Of a stretch of 17,859 nt of DNA, positions 1 through 7,681 are shown in pieces. Each line of letters starts with the position of its first letter. The first letter of the stretch is position 1. The notes beneath the pieces were generated by a model. That model worked only from the letters and a program-made list of their open reading frames with translations, made no database searches and was not told where the DNA came from. The DNA lies in assembly GCA_031288955.1 (NCBI GenBank), contig JAITQJ010000100.1:1-17859 (forward strand), read 5' to 3'. A program made the translations under genes and the position numbers. This DNA is from Planctomycetaceae bacterium. GTDB taxonomy: Bacteria; Planctomycetota; Planctomycetia; Pirellulales; Thermoguttaceae.

Positions 1-84
1 ATTATGCTGAACGGCTTCGGGCGGCAAGTTGAATTGTTCGTAAAACAATTCCTGCGCAGTTTTTTCGGTAAAGAGCGGGGACAT
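1..84 (-). CDS. 5' end of a divergent gene, product unknown (partial)
   Basis: The minus strand reads an open frame of 28 codons from an ATG at 84 to the window edge, beginning MSPLFTEKTAQELF. It runs away from mfd, so the 137-base gap between the two starts would hold both promoters. The N-terminus has no signal peptide and reads like a soluble protein, but it is too short to assign a family. The frame is also open upstream of this ATG as far as I followed it, and no clear Shine-Dalgarno sequence precedes the ATG, so the start is tentative. The gene could also be a chance open frame. Confidence 0.5.
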   Translation of the reverse strand, partial: MSPLFTEKTAQELFYEQFNLPPEAVQHN

Positions 85-182
85 TGCGATAGAAAAATAA
101 ATGGAAATATAACCCCTTCCATTGTATCGGATTCGATTTAGAAGTGCAACGTGAATCAATGCCTGCACGCTTTGTAGTTCGT

Positions 183-213
183 TTGCATTTTTTCGTCCGT
201 TTTGTGTTATAAT
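183..213 (+). promoter_or_regulatory. Extended -10 promoter of mfd, predicting a leaderless mRNA
   Basis: TGTTATAAT at 205-213 is a perfect TATAAT with an extended TGn element. A TTGCAT -35-like hexamer lies at 183-188 with a long 19-base spacer, so the extended -10 probably carries most of the activity. Only eight bases separate the -10 from the ATG at 222. A normal initiation distance would place the 5' end within about three bases of that ATG, giving an mRNA with essentially no leader. Confidence 0.6.
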
Positions 214-221
214 GCCGTCTA

Positions 222-2606
222 ATGAATTCGGATTACAGCGAAATGATGCGGCGGATTTTGACGCATCCGACGGCTACGCTCTCCAATATCGCCGCCGGAC
301 AAGAAAACGTACATTATGCCCTTAATGCCGGAAGCGTCGAACGTGTCAAATTCGACGGAATACCGCCCAATGCCGAATCGTATCTGTTCTATACCGCTGA
401 AAAAGAACACGAAACACTTCGGGACAAACTCAACCAAAATACTGTTTATATCCGGGGACTTCTTTCCGAAGGCTTCTCGCTAAAAACAAAAGAACAGCAC
501 ATCGTCTTCCTTTCTGCCGCCGAACTCCTCGAACGCAGTACCGCACGCCGTCCCAAGAAACGACTCCTTTCGCAGGTCATCGATTCGTTTACCGATTTGC
601 AGCCCGGCGACCTCGTCGTTCACGTTGCCCACGGCATCGCCCGGTTTCGGGGCATCGAAACGTTAATGAAAGGACAGCAGGAAGAAGAACATCTGCATCT
701 CGAATTCGCCGGCTCACAGGCTTTATACATTCCGATTTCCAAGATTGGTCTCGTTCAGAAATATATCGCCGGCAGCCGCTGCCGACCAAAGTTAGCCAAA
801 ATCGGCGGACAACTTTGGCAGAGGCAAAAAAAGTCCGTGCAAGCCGCTGTATTCGATTTAGCCGAAGAAATGCTTCAACTTCAGGCACGGCGGGAATTGC
901 AGCCCGGTACCGCCTTTCCGCCGGACTCATCCTGGCAAAAGGAATTTGAAGCAGCCTTTCCGTTTCAGGAAACAAACGACCAACTGCTGGCGATTGAAGC
1001 CGTGAAACAAGATATGGAACTCGGACGACCGATGGACCGCCTTATCTGCGGCGATGTCGGATTCGGCAAAACCGAAATTGCCGTCCGAGCCGCTTTCAAA
1101 GCCGTTGATGCCGGCTATCAAGTTGCTATTCTCGTGCCGACTACGATTCTTGCCGACCAGCATACACGAACGTTTGCAGAGCGTATGAACGGCTTTCCGA
1201 TAACCGTCGCTTCGCTGTGCCGGTTTCAATCAAAACAGGAACAAAAGCAAATCATCAGCGATTTGGCAGACGGCAAAGTCGATATTGTTATCGGAACACA
1301 CCGTATTGTTTCGCAAGACATTCACTTCCGCAATTTAGGACTTGTCGTCATTGACGAAGAGCAGCGTTTCGGTGTTGCACACAAGGAGAAACTAAAACTG
1401 CTGCGGGATAGTGTTGATGTGCTGACGATGACGGCAACGCCGATTCCCCGCACGCTGCATTTTTCGCTGCTCGGTATTCGGGAAATATCGAATTTGGAAA
1501 CGCCGCCCGAAAACCGGCTCGCTGTTGAAACAAAAACTCTGCGCTGGAATGACAGCATAATGCACAGGGCGATAATGCACGAAATTGACCGGGGCGGACA
1601 ACTTTATTTCGTGCATAACCGGGTCTACGATATCGAAGAAACCGCACGGCGTTTACAGCAGATTGCTCCTGAATGCCGTATCGGTATCGGACACGCGCAG
1701 ATGTCGGATAACGAACTTGAAGACGTGATGCGCAACTTCATCAATCACCGCTTCGATATGCTCGTTAGCACAACGATAGTTGAAAGCGGTTTAGACATTC
1801 CGAATGCGAACACGATTTTTATTGATGAAGCCGACCGCTATGGTTTGGCGGACTTGCATCAACTCCGCGGACGTGTCGGACGGTCAAATGTTCAGGCGTA
1901 TTGCTATTTGCTCCTGGCACAATCCAAGGGGATTCATTCCACGGCGATGAAGCGGCTTCGGGCGATTGAGGAGTATGCGCATCTCGGCAGCGGTTTTCAT
2001 TTGGCGATGCGGGATTTGGAAATACGGGGAGCGGGCAACATTCTCGGTACGCAGCAGAGCGGACACATTGCGGCGGTCGGTTACGAAATGTACTGTCAGT
2101 TTTTGGAAACGGCAGTAAGGACGTTAAAGCATCTGCCGCCGAGGACGGTCATTGACATTGAATTGGATTTGCCCGGCGAGGCATTGATACCGATGGAGTA
2201 TGTTTCTGACCAGCGGGCGAAAATTGACTTGTACCGGCGATTGCAGCGGATTTCGACGCTGACGGAATGTGCGGAGATGCACAGCGAAATGCTTGACCGT
2301 TTCGGAGCATTGCCGCCGGAGACACAGCGTTTGCTGCTGCATAGTAAAATTCGTGTATTAGCGAACAGTTACCGGATACGGAAAGTCAAGTTGGAGTCGG
2401 GACTGGCAGGCGACAGCGGTTATGTTGTTCTGGAATACGTATCACAAAAACTGCTCGACCAAATGCGGGAAAATCTGCGTCATAACGGCGGTTTGGAATT
2501 GCGGACAACGGCAGACCGGCGGGCATACGTACCGATGCCGAAGCATTTATCCAGAGAATCCGCTCCTGACGCTATTCTGCAATTTGTGTTACAGATATTC
2601 GGGTAA
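222..2606 (+). CDS. mfd: Short Mfd: transcription-repair coupling factor without the UvrB-like module
   Basis: Mfd is an ATP-driven DNA translocase that pushes stalled RNA polymerase off DNA and normally recruits UvrA. Residues 50-120 resemble the linker domain (D3). The RNA-polymerase-interacting, CarD-like domain starts at PGDLVVHVAHGIARF (128-142). The two motor domains follow, with Walker A GDVGFGKT (277-284), DEEQ (378-381), TATPIP (404-409), ESGLDIPN (521-528) and QLRGRVGRS (547-555). The translocation motif RGAGNILG is at 602-609 and the regulatory C-terminal domain at about 640-760. At 794 residues it is some 350 shorter than typical Mfd (about 1,100-1,200). The missing part is the N-terminal UvrB-homology region that binds UvrA. 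An in-frame TAA at 210-212 and a promoter right at the start argue that the short form is the real gene product. The motor assignment is very secure; loss of UvrA binding is inferred. Confidence 0.93.
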   Translation: MNSDYSEMMRRILTHPTATLSNIAAGQENVHYALNAGSVERVKFDGIPPNAESYLFYTAEKEHETLRDKLNQNTVYIRGLLSEGFSLKTKEQHIVFLSAAELLERSTARRPKKRLLSQVIDSFTDLQPGDLVVHVAHGIARFRGIETLMKGQQEEEHLHLEFAGSQALYIPISKIGLVQKYIAGSRCRPKLAKIGGQLWQRQKKSVQAAVFDLAEEMLQLQARRELQPGTAFPPDSSWQKEFEAAFPFQETNDQLLAIEAVKQDMELGRPMDRLICGDVGFGKTEIAVRAAFKAVDAGYQVAILVPTTILADQHTRTFAERMNGFPITVASLCRFQSKQEQKQIISDLADGKVDIVIGTHRIVSQDIHFRNLGLVVIDEEQRFGVAHKEKLKLLRDSVDVLTMTATPIPRTLHFSLLGIREISNLETPPENRLAVETKTLRWNDSIMHRAIMHEIDRGGQLYFVHNRVYDIEETARRLQQIAPECRIGIGHAQMSDNELEDVMRNFINHRFDMLVSTTIVESGLDIPNANTIFIDEADRYGLADLHQLRGRVGRSNVQAYCYLLLAQSKGIHSTAMKRLRAIEEYAHLGSGFHLAMRDLEIRGAGNILGTQQSGHIAAVGYEMYCQFLETAVRTLKHLPPRTVIDIELDLPGEALIPMEYVSDQRAKIDLYRRLQRISTLTECAEMHSEMLDRFGALPPETQRLLLHSKIRVLANSYRIRKVKLESGLAGDSGYVVLEYVSQKLLDQMRENLRHNGGLELRTTADRRAYVPMPKHLSRESAPDAILQFVLQIFG

Positions 2607-3452
2607 CTTGACGGGCTTTGTGTTTTCAGCGGTACCGTTCACAACGATATTCATCATCCAGCGGTTCAGACTTTGAAGCATTTCTGCCGTGAGCGTGTTA
2701 ACGTTGGGAAACTCGGCGATTTCCAATGCTGCGCCTGCGGTGTGCAGAATCTCTATTGATTGCCCCGCCGCATCAAGTTCCAGACCGATGCCGAGCAGCA
2801 CATTAAGCGGTTGACTTGTCTGCCAAAGTTTAGACAAACGGATGTCCTGCGGCACGGCTCCGCCGAACGATGCCGCACCGGCAAAGCGTTCGGGGTACAT
2901 CATCGCCAGCCGTAATGCAGCCGTACCGCCGCTGCCGCTTCCGGCAAGAAAAGTACGCCGCTCCGCAATGTTGCAACGTTCTTTTGCCAACGTGATACTG
3001 TCAAATACTTTTTGCTCTGTTTCGTCAACCGCGGCAGCAGCGTCTGACCAGCCGTAATGCGGTTTTTGGCGGTGCAGCATTGCCGATACAGTCCGTTCGC
3101 CGGCACTTTGCCGCACCGGTTTGTCAAGCAGAATTCCTTGCGGGGCGGCGGCAACGTAGTTCCGCAGACTGACTTGCGGCATAATTTTCATCAGTTGCCG
3201 CTCGTTTTCGCCGCACGGGTGAAGCCAAATCAACAGCGGATACGCATAATTCGGCTCGTAATGCAGCGGGATAAAAAGCGAATACGGAAAACTCCTGTCC
3301 GTATCGTTAGGCGGAATATCCGGCTCAAAACGCAGATTGAGGACGGATCTTTGCGCTGCGTCCGGCGAAGAAACGCTCTTCATTTTTCCGGCAGCGGCGT
3401 TTTTCTTCGGTTTTTGCGTTAATGTCGGCATAACAAATCCAATTCGGGGCAT
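2589..3452 (-). CDS. Alpha/beta-hydrolase of the phospholipase/carboxylesterase type, probably inactive
   Basis: The 287-residue protein has an esterase-like layout: strand and oxyanion segment LLIWLHPCGENERQL (73-87), nucleophile-elbow region FLAGSGSGGTAAL (168-180), an acidic-strand candidate with Asp227, and a C-terminal segment FPNVNTLTAEML (248-259) ahead of the last helix. Aligned to the usual GxSxGG elbow, the nucleophile position is Gly173. The usual catalytic His near NVNTL (250-254) is missing. It may therefore be a pseudoenzyme, or use a displaced Ser172 or Ser174. No signal peptide is obvious. Two in-frame starts are possible: the ATG at 3452, only a few bases from the predicted transcript start, or the ATG at 3431, preceded by a weak GGAT. 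The 3' end overlaps the convergent mfd 3' end by 18 bases. Confidence 0.8.
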   Translation of the reverse strand: MPRIGFVMPTLTQKPKKNAAAGKMKSVSSPDAAQRSVLNLRFEPDIPPNDTDRSFPYSLFIPLHYEPNYAYPLLIWLHPCGENERQLMKIMPQVSLRNYVAAAPQGILLDKPVRQSAGERTVSAMLHRQKPHYGWSDAAAAVDETEQKVFDSITLAKERCNIAERRTFLAGSGSGGTAALRLAMMYPERFAGAASFGGAVPQDIRLSKLWQTSQPLNVLLGIGLELDAAGQSIEILHTAGAALEIAEFPNVNTLTAEMLQSLNRWMMNIVVNGTAENTKPVKLPEYL

Positions 3453-3467
3453 TCCATTGCTGACGGG

Positions 3468-3496
3468 ATTTTACCCGATTTGTTGTCCCCTGTCAA
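3468..3496 (-). promoter_or_regulatory. Sigma70-type promoter of the hydrolase gene
   Basis: Read on the minus strand, a perfect TTGACA (3496-3491) is followed after 17 bases by TAAAAT (3473-3468). The predicted transcript start is near 3458-3461, so the mRNA leader would be only a few bases for the ATG at 3452 or roughly 28 for the ATG at 3431. Confidence 0.65.
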
Positions 3497-3562
3497 TGCC
3501 GTTTTTTCTACCTAATTTACTTATTTTATCTATTTTTACGTAATTTTACACTGAAAGTCGAA

Positions 3563-3588
3563 AAGCGCAAGCAGTTTTACTTGCGCTT
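3563..3588. repeat. Inverted repeat with 9-base arms between divergent promoters
   Basis: AAGCGCAAG (3563-3571) and CTTGCGCTT (3580-3588) are perfect complements around an 8-base loop. The hairpin sits between the minus-strand hydrolase promoter and the plus-strand promoter of the glycoside hydrolase. There is no good T-run on either side, so it does not look like a standard terminator. It could be an operator or a small palindromic repeat. Confidence 0.5.
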
Positions 3589-3643
3589 GCTTGCGCGGCG
3601 TATGGTATCATCTACAAAAAGGATAATCCCTGCTGCGGAAAAC

Positions 3644-3652
3644 TGTTATAAT
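3644..3652 (+). promoter_or_regulatory. Extended -10 promoter of the GH106-like gene
   Basis: TGTTATAAT at 3644-3652 is identical to the extended -10 in front of mfd. I see no good -35 hexamer at 16-18 bases upstream. Transcription would start near 3660, leaving a leader of about 30 bases before the ATG at 3689. This supports 3689 over the longer frame that opens at 3581 upstream of the promoter. Confidence 0.5.
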
Positions 3653-3688
3653 ACAGTGCGTTTGGCACACCCTAACTTACTGATACCA

Positions 3689-6559
3689 ATGAAACGACAT
3701 TTGCTGACTCTCTGCGTTCTCTTTTTTTCCGTTTCGGTTTTCGCCGCCGATGCTCTCGATTCCGGCTTTCAAAAGCCGCCGACGGTTTCCCGGATTTGGG
3801 CTTTCTGGTGGTGGCTCAATGGGAACGTTACCGAAGAGTCCATCACCAGCGACCTCGAAGGAATGAAAAAACAAGGCTTCGGCGGCGCACTGATTTTCGA
3901 TGCCGGCGGGGCAGAACAAAACGGAAGTCATAACGTTCCCGCCGGTCCGATGTTCGGAACCGAACCTTGGATTAAACTTTTTAAGCATACACTCAAAGAA
4001 GCCGACCGACTCGGACTGTCCGTCAGTCTCAATATCCAGAGCGGTTGGAATCTCGGCAGCCCCTTCGTACAGCCGGAACACGCCGCCAAAATGCTGACGT
4101 TTTCCGAAATAACCGTCAAAGGAGGGCAGCAAACGATAACGCTGCCGCAGCCGGCAAAACGGGGTAATTTTTATCAGGATATTGCCGCCGTTGCCCTGCC
4201 GAAAAAGCCGATTGCGGCAAATGAGCAGGCAGCAGCAAAACTCGCTCATTTTGCCATTAAAACGGCGGTGCGTGAATTCGGCGGGTCTGCGCCGAACTGT
4301 TTGCCGCTCGTGCTTGACGAACCGGAATCGGCAGTCTCCGGCTCGGCGGCTGTTGAAGAGTGCGTTGTTGTTACAGAAAATGTTCCCGATGACGGCAAAA
4401 TTACCTGGGATGTTCCCGCCGGCGAATGGACGCTTATCCGTTTCGGTTACACATTAACCGGCAGCCGTATTTCAACGTCAAGCGGAAAATGGCAGGGACT
4501 CACGCTTGACTACCTTGATGCCGATGCGTTTCGCTGGTACTGGAACAAGAGCGTTCAGCCGCTTCTCGACGATGCCGGTAATCATTGCGGAAAGACACTT
4601 CGTTATCTGCATAGCGACTCCTGGGAATGTGGCGGAATGAATTGGTCGCCGAATTTTGCCGCCGAATTCAAAAAGCGGCGAGGCTATGATTTGCTGCCGT
4701 ATTTGCCGGTTATCGCCGGAAAGATTTTGACGAACCGAAACATATCGAACCGGTTTTTGAATGATTTTCGGCGGACTATCGGCGATTGTGCTTTTCATAA
4801 TCATTACGTGCTGTTTAAGGAATTGGCGGCAAAGAATCATCTGGGGATTCATCCAGAGTCCGGCGGTCCGCACGGCGCACCGATTGATTCGCTGCAATTT
4901 ATGGGTTTGAGCGACATTCCGGCATCGGAATTCTGGAGTTGGTCGCCGCAGCACCGCATCGGCGATGCAAACCGGTTTTTCGTTAAACAACCGGCATCGG
5001 CAGCGCACGTTTTCGGGAAAAAACTGGTTGCCGCCGAAGGATTTACGAACATTGGATTGCACTGGCAGGAGTCGTTCAGCGATAATCTGAAACCGTCCTT
5101 TGACCAGGCGTTGTGCGAAGGTTTCAATCTGCTGATGTGGCACGCTTTTACGAACTCGCCCAAAGAAATGGGGCTGCCGGGACAAGAGTATTTTGCCGGT
5201 ACACATTTTAATCCGAATCATACGGTCTTTCCGTATTCGCAGGATTTTTGTTTGTATCTTGACCGGTGTCAATTTTTGTTACAGCAAGGTTTATTCGCTG
5301 CCGATGTTCTGGAATACTACGGTGAAAATGTTCCGAACTTTACGCAGTGGAAGGGACAGAACACCGCCGGTTCGCTGCCGGGTTACGATTACGATGTTGC
5401 ACCGGAAAATGCAATGCTCGAACGTGTTGCGGTCAAAGACGGACGAATCATCTTACCGGACGGAATGAATTACAAACTCCTCGTTTTGCCGAAGCGGGAC
5501 AGCATCTCGCTTGCCGTGTTACAAAAACTGGCGGTCTGGGTAGAGGACGGCGGTTTGACCGTCATCGGTCCGAAACCGAAGCGGATTACAGGTTTGGCAA
5601 ATTATCCCGAAGCAGACAAGGAAGTACAGCAACTTGCGGATAAACTTTGGGGAAAAAGTGAAGAGCCGATTCGTCAAGCCGGCAAAGGACGTATTATTAC
5701 GGGTTTGACAGCCCGCGAAGTGTTACAAAAAGACGGTTTAGCGGCGGATTTTGAGCGCGTGACAGGAACGAACCCGAAGCATCGTGTTGACTCGATTCAC
5801 CGCATAGACGGCGGAACGGATATTTACTTTGTTGCCAATTTATCCGCTGCGGCAGATACAACGGAGTGTGCGTTCCGCGTTACCGGTAAGCAGCCGGAAA
5901 TTTGGAACGCTTTGACAGGTGAAATCCGGCAGGCATCGGCATTTCGTCAGGAGTCGGGACGTACCTTTGTGCCGATTCATCTGGCTTCTTATGGTTCGGT
6001 GTTTATTGTTTTCCGTAACAGTATTTCCGGCGAAAAGCAGGGAGTCGGCGGGAGCAACGAACCGTCAGTCATCGGCGAGTTGCCGATAAACGGTGCCTGG
6101 GAGGTGTCGTTTGACCCGAAATGGGGCGGTCCTGAAAAGGCGGTCTTTGAGACGCTGATTCCGTGGAATAAGCACGAGGACAAACGAATTAAGTATTACA
6201 GCGGGTCGGCACTTTACCGCAAAACGGTGAACGTTCCGGCGGAACAGATTGACTCCGGCTGCCGGTTTGTACTGCAACTCGGTAATGTTTCGGAAATAGC
6301 GGCGGTGCGGTTGAATGGTGTTGATTTGGGAACGGTTTGGGCACACCCGTTTCAGTTGGATTTGACGAAGGCGGTGAAAGCGGGCGATAACGTTTTGGAA
6401 ATTGAGGCGGTGAATCATTGGGCGAACCGGATTATCGGCGATGCTTCGCTGCCGGAGGCGGAGCGTTTGACGAAGACGAATGTTTCCAAGTTGACGCAGA
6501 ACACGGCACTTGTCGAATCCGGTTTAATCGGACCGGCGGTGATATTGCAGTTAAAGTGA
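3689..6559 (+). CDS. Secreted GH106-type alpha-L-rhamnosidase
   Basis: Family 106 glycoside hydrolases release terminal L-rhamnose from plant and microbial polysaccharides such as rhamnogalacturonan. The 956-residue product begins with a signal peptide (MKRHLLTLCVLFF..., likely cut after Ala19). The hallmark family opening follows: WAFWWWLNGNVTEESI, then GFGGALIFDAGG. Conserved-looking acidic segments further on are HPESGGPHG (codons near 4850) and AEGFTNIGLHWQESF (near 5033). A C-terminal galactose-binding-like beta-sandwich includes LNGVDLGTVWAHPFQLDL. Length fits the family. The frame is open 36 codons further upstream, but the promoter and the signal peptide favour the ATG at 3689. I did not assign the catalytic residues. 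The enzyme suggests a carbohydrate-degrading lifestyle. Other rhamnose- or uronic-acid-linked substrates are possible. Confidence 0.88.
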   Translation: MKRHLLTLCVLFFSVSVFAADALDSGFQKPPTVSRIWAFWWWLNGNVTEESITSDLEGMKKQGFGGALIFDAGGAEQNGSHNVPAGPMFGTEPWIKLFKHTLKEADRLGLSVSLNIQSGWNLGSPFVQPEHAAKMLTFSEITVKGGQQTITLPQPAKRGNFYQDIAAVALPKKPIAANEQAAAKLAHFAIKTAVREFGGSAPNCLPLVLDEPESAVSGSAAVEECVVVTENVPDDGKITWDVPAGEWTLIRFGYTLTGSRISTSSGKWQGLTLDYLDADAFRWYWNKSVQPLLDDAGNHCGKTLRYLHSDSWECGGMNWSPNFAAEFKKRRGYDLLPYLPVIAGKILTNRNISNRFLNDFRRTIGDCAFHNHYVLFKELAAKNHLGIHPESGGPHGAPIDSLQFMGLSDIPASEFWSWSPQHRIGDANRFFVKQPASAAHVFGKKLVAAEGFTNIGLHWQESFSDNLKPSFDQALCEGFNLLMWHAFTNSPKEMGLPGQEYFAGTHFNPNHTVFPYSQDFCLYLDRCQFLLQQGLFAADVLEYYGENVPNFTQWKGQNTAGSLPGYDYDVAPENAMLERVAVKDGRIILPDGMNYKLLVLPKRDSISLAVLQKLAVWVEDGGLTVIGPKPKRITGLANYPEADKEVQQLADKLWGKSEEPIRQAGKGRIITGLTAREVLQKDGLAADFERVTGTNPKHRVDSIHRIDGGTDIYFVANLSAAADTTECAFRVTGKQPEIWNALTGEIRQASAFRQESGRTFVPIHLASYGSVFIVFRNSISGEKQGVGGSNEPSVIGELPINGAWEVSFDPKWGGPEKAVFETLIPWNKHEDKRIKYYSGSALYRKTVNVPAEQIDSGCRFVLQLGNVSEIAAVRLNGVDLGTVWAHPFQLDLTKAVKAGDNVLEIEAVNHWANRIIGDASLPEAERLTKTNVSKLTQNTALVESGLIGPAVILQLK

Positions 6560-6796
6560 AGAGATTTTCCGTTCGTTATTCCGCCATCTTCAGAGCCGCA
6601 ATCGTAAGATTGCGGATAAAAAAAATAAAACGCTTGACAACGCCGTACAGTCCGTTACAACACGGCATAGTCAGGAATGTTAACGCTGTGCTGAACAGGA
6701 AGAGCAATACAAGGGCAGCATTGCTGGCGGTAAAACGGCTGACATAAAGCCGGTGATAAAGAGGCAACATAACCACACTTTAACAATTCGCAAAAA
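6560..6796. other. Gap after the glycoside hydrolase; no convincing gene
   Basis: A minus-strand frame at 6576-6776, with a GTG start (66 residues, one hydrophobic segment ALVLLFLFSTALTFL), has codon use similar to the genome. It would converge on the glycoside hydrolase 16 bases from its stop. It has no recognisable family and no ribosome binding site, so I do not call it a gene. A TTGACA at 6634-6639 has only a poor -10 (TACAAC, 16-base spacer) on the plus strand. A perfect stem-loop at 6596-6615 is listed separately. Confidence 0.4.
6596..6615. repeat. Perfect 8-base stem-loop downstream of the GH106-like gene
   Basis: CCGCAATC (6596-6603), loop GTAA, GATTGCGG (6608-6615). On the plus strand it is followed by an A-rich run (ATAAAAAAAATAAAA) rather than T residues, so it is not a classical intrinsic terminator for the upstream gene. 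It may still protect the 3' end of that mRNA, or be a short palindromic repeat. Confidence 0.5.
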
Positions 6797-7042
6797 ATGT
6801 TTGAGACTGTATTTCGGAAAATAATCCGGCTGATAACCAAACCGTTTTTGGGGGTACTAAAACGGTTCGTTGCCCTATTGTTATGCAATCAGGATTTTCG
6901 GAATTCAGTGTACCGATATGCTTTTCGTCAGAATTCCAAGGGGAATATGTCGTTTCTTCGTGTGGATATGGAATGTGACCTCATTGCCAAATGCTGGGAC
7001 GATTTTTTTGAGAAGCAGACATCCTCGTCGCTGAGTCAATAG
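6797..7042 (+). pseudogene. Small ORF of unknown function, probably cut short by the MITE-like element
   Basis: This frame encodes 81 residues, starting with a basic, hydrophobic stretch (MFETVFRKIIRLITKPFLG) and continuing with a polar part containing SFLRVDMECDLIAKCWDDFF. No family is recognised. The stop codon TAG (7040-7042) lies inside the left terminal repeat of the element at 7038-7150, so the reading frame appears to have been ended by that insertion and the original C-terminus lost. No Shine-Dalgarno sequence precedes the ATG and no convincing promoter was found. It could be a decaying gene fragment or a chance frame. Confidence 0.35.
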
Positions 7043-7150
7043 ACTTGTTCGGTAACCGAAAAATAGGCAAACTGCATAAATTCGACAAAATAAAACGTAG
7101 GCTTTTACAAGGTTTTATCCAATCTTCGGCAGTTACCGAACAAGTCTATT
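7038..7150. mobile_element. MITE-like element with 19-base perfect terminal inverted repeats
   Basis: AATAGACTTGTTCGGTAAC (7038-7056) is the exact reverse complement of 7132-7150. The 75 bases between hold no gene of note. The outermost TA on each side could be a duplicated target, which would leave a GACTTGTTCGGTAAC core repeat. Each end also holds a small internal palindrome: TTCGG/CCGAA around a 3-base loop on the left and a 6-base loop on the right. Size and structure fit a non-autonomous derivative of an insertion sequence. The repeat differs from the IS5-family end at 12239 and 17808. A long stable hairpin acting in RNA is the alternative. Confidence 0.7.
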
Positions 7151-7208
7151 CTTCATTATTCATTTATCTTTCGTGCTTTTTGTGTCTTTCGTGGTCAGAA
7201 ATTATCGG

Positions 7209-7240
7209 GGGGCTAACGCCCCTCGCTCTTGCGCCGAGGG
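7209..7240. repeat. Two overlapping, mutually exclusive hairpins
   Basis: GGGGC (7209-7213) pairs with GCCCC (7218-7222) around a TAAC loop. CCCTCG (7220-7225) pairs with CGAGGG (7235-7240). The two stems share bases 7220-7222, so only one can form fully at a time. The pair lies just upstream of the promoter of the ABM gene and outside its transcript, so a palindromic repeat is more likely than a leader switch. Confidence 0.45.
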
Positions 7241-7252
7241 CGGAAATATCAC

Positions 7253-7281
7253 TTGCGGACAAGACTCGTCTGTGCTATACT
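7253..7281 (+). promoter_or_regulatory. Sigma70-type promoter of the ABM monooxygenase gene
   Basis: TTGCGG (7253-7258), 17-base spacer, TATACT (7276-7281), with a TG at 7273-7274 forming an extended -10. Transcription would start about 30-35 bases before the ATG at 7321. GGAG at 7309-7312 lies 8 bases before that ATG and fixes the start. Confidence 0.65.
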
Positions 7282-7320
7282 CAACAGGGAGTTGGTCGTA
7301 TCTGTTATGGAGCAAGTCTA

Positions 7321-7620
7321 ATGTTTATCTATATTGTGAACGTTAATGTCAAGGCGGAATTTGTTGAGGAGTTTAAGGCGGAGTCGCTGAACAATGCCTG
7401 CAACACGGTCAGGGAACCGGACAACATCCGATTTGATGTGCTGCAAAACCCTGACGACCCAAGTAAGTTTGTTCTCTATGAGGTCTACAAAGATGCCGCA
7501 GGTTTAGATGCCCATAAGCAGACCGCACATTATGCTCATTGGAAATCAGCGGTCGAGCCGTGGATGGCAGAACCACGTCAAGCCGTCAAATTCGCCCCCG
7601 TATTTTTTACGGAGACATAA
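7321..7620 (+). CDS. ABM-domain monooxygenase (YgiN/LsrG-like)
   Basis: The 99-residue protein has the ferredoxin-like antibiotic biosynthesis monooxygenase fold. It opens with strand MFIYIVNVNVKAEFVEEF, continues with EPDNIRFDVLQNPDDPSKFVLYEVYKDAAGLDAHK, and ends with the helix HYAHWKSAV. Members act without metal or prosthetic group on quinols, on autoinducer-2 breakdown products or on related small molecules; the substrate here cannot be read from sequence. The protein has no signal peptide and should be cytosolic and dimeric. The frame is open upstream to 7045, but promoter and ribosome binding site place the start at 7321. It is followed 61 bases later by the PIN toxin gene, which has no clear promoter of its own and may be co-transcribed. 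Confidence 0.85.
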   Translation: MFIYIVNVNVKAEFVEEFKAESLNNACNTVREPDNIRFDVLQNPDDPSKFVLYEVYKDAAGLDAHKQTAHYAHWKSAVEPWMAEPRQAVKFAPVFFTET

Positions 7621-7681
7621 TGCCGCAAGAAACGGGATAGTTGCCGCCTTGTGATAACGTAATGAAAATGATAATAACCTT

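Noticed and set aside
3581..3688. 36-codon upstream extension of the GH106-like gene
   Set aside because: It would put residues ahead of a clear signal peptide and begins upstream of the extended -10 at 3644-3652, so the ATG at 3689 is preferred.
4478..5272. Minus-strand open frame of 264 codons
   Set aside because: Antisense to the conserved core of the GH106-like gene; composition (many Arg, Gln, Ile) is that of a shadow frame and no family is visible.
6596..6630. Intrinsic terminator for the GH106-like gene
   Set aside because: The 8-base stem is perfect but is followed by A residues instead of T residues on the coding strand.
6576..6776. Minus-strand 66-codon frame with one hydrophobic segment
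   Set aside because: Codon use is acceptable, but there is no family, no ribosome binding site and only a GTG start; described under the gap rather than called a gene.
7045..7320. 92-codon upstream extension of the ABM gene
   Set aside because: It runs through the MITE-like element, the hairpins and the promoter; the ABM fold begins exactly at the ATG at 7321, which has a ribosome binding site.
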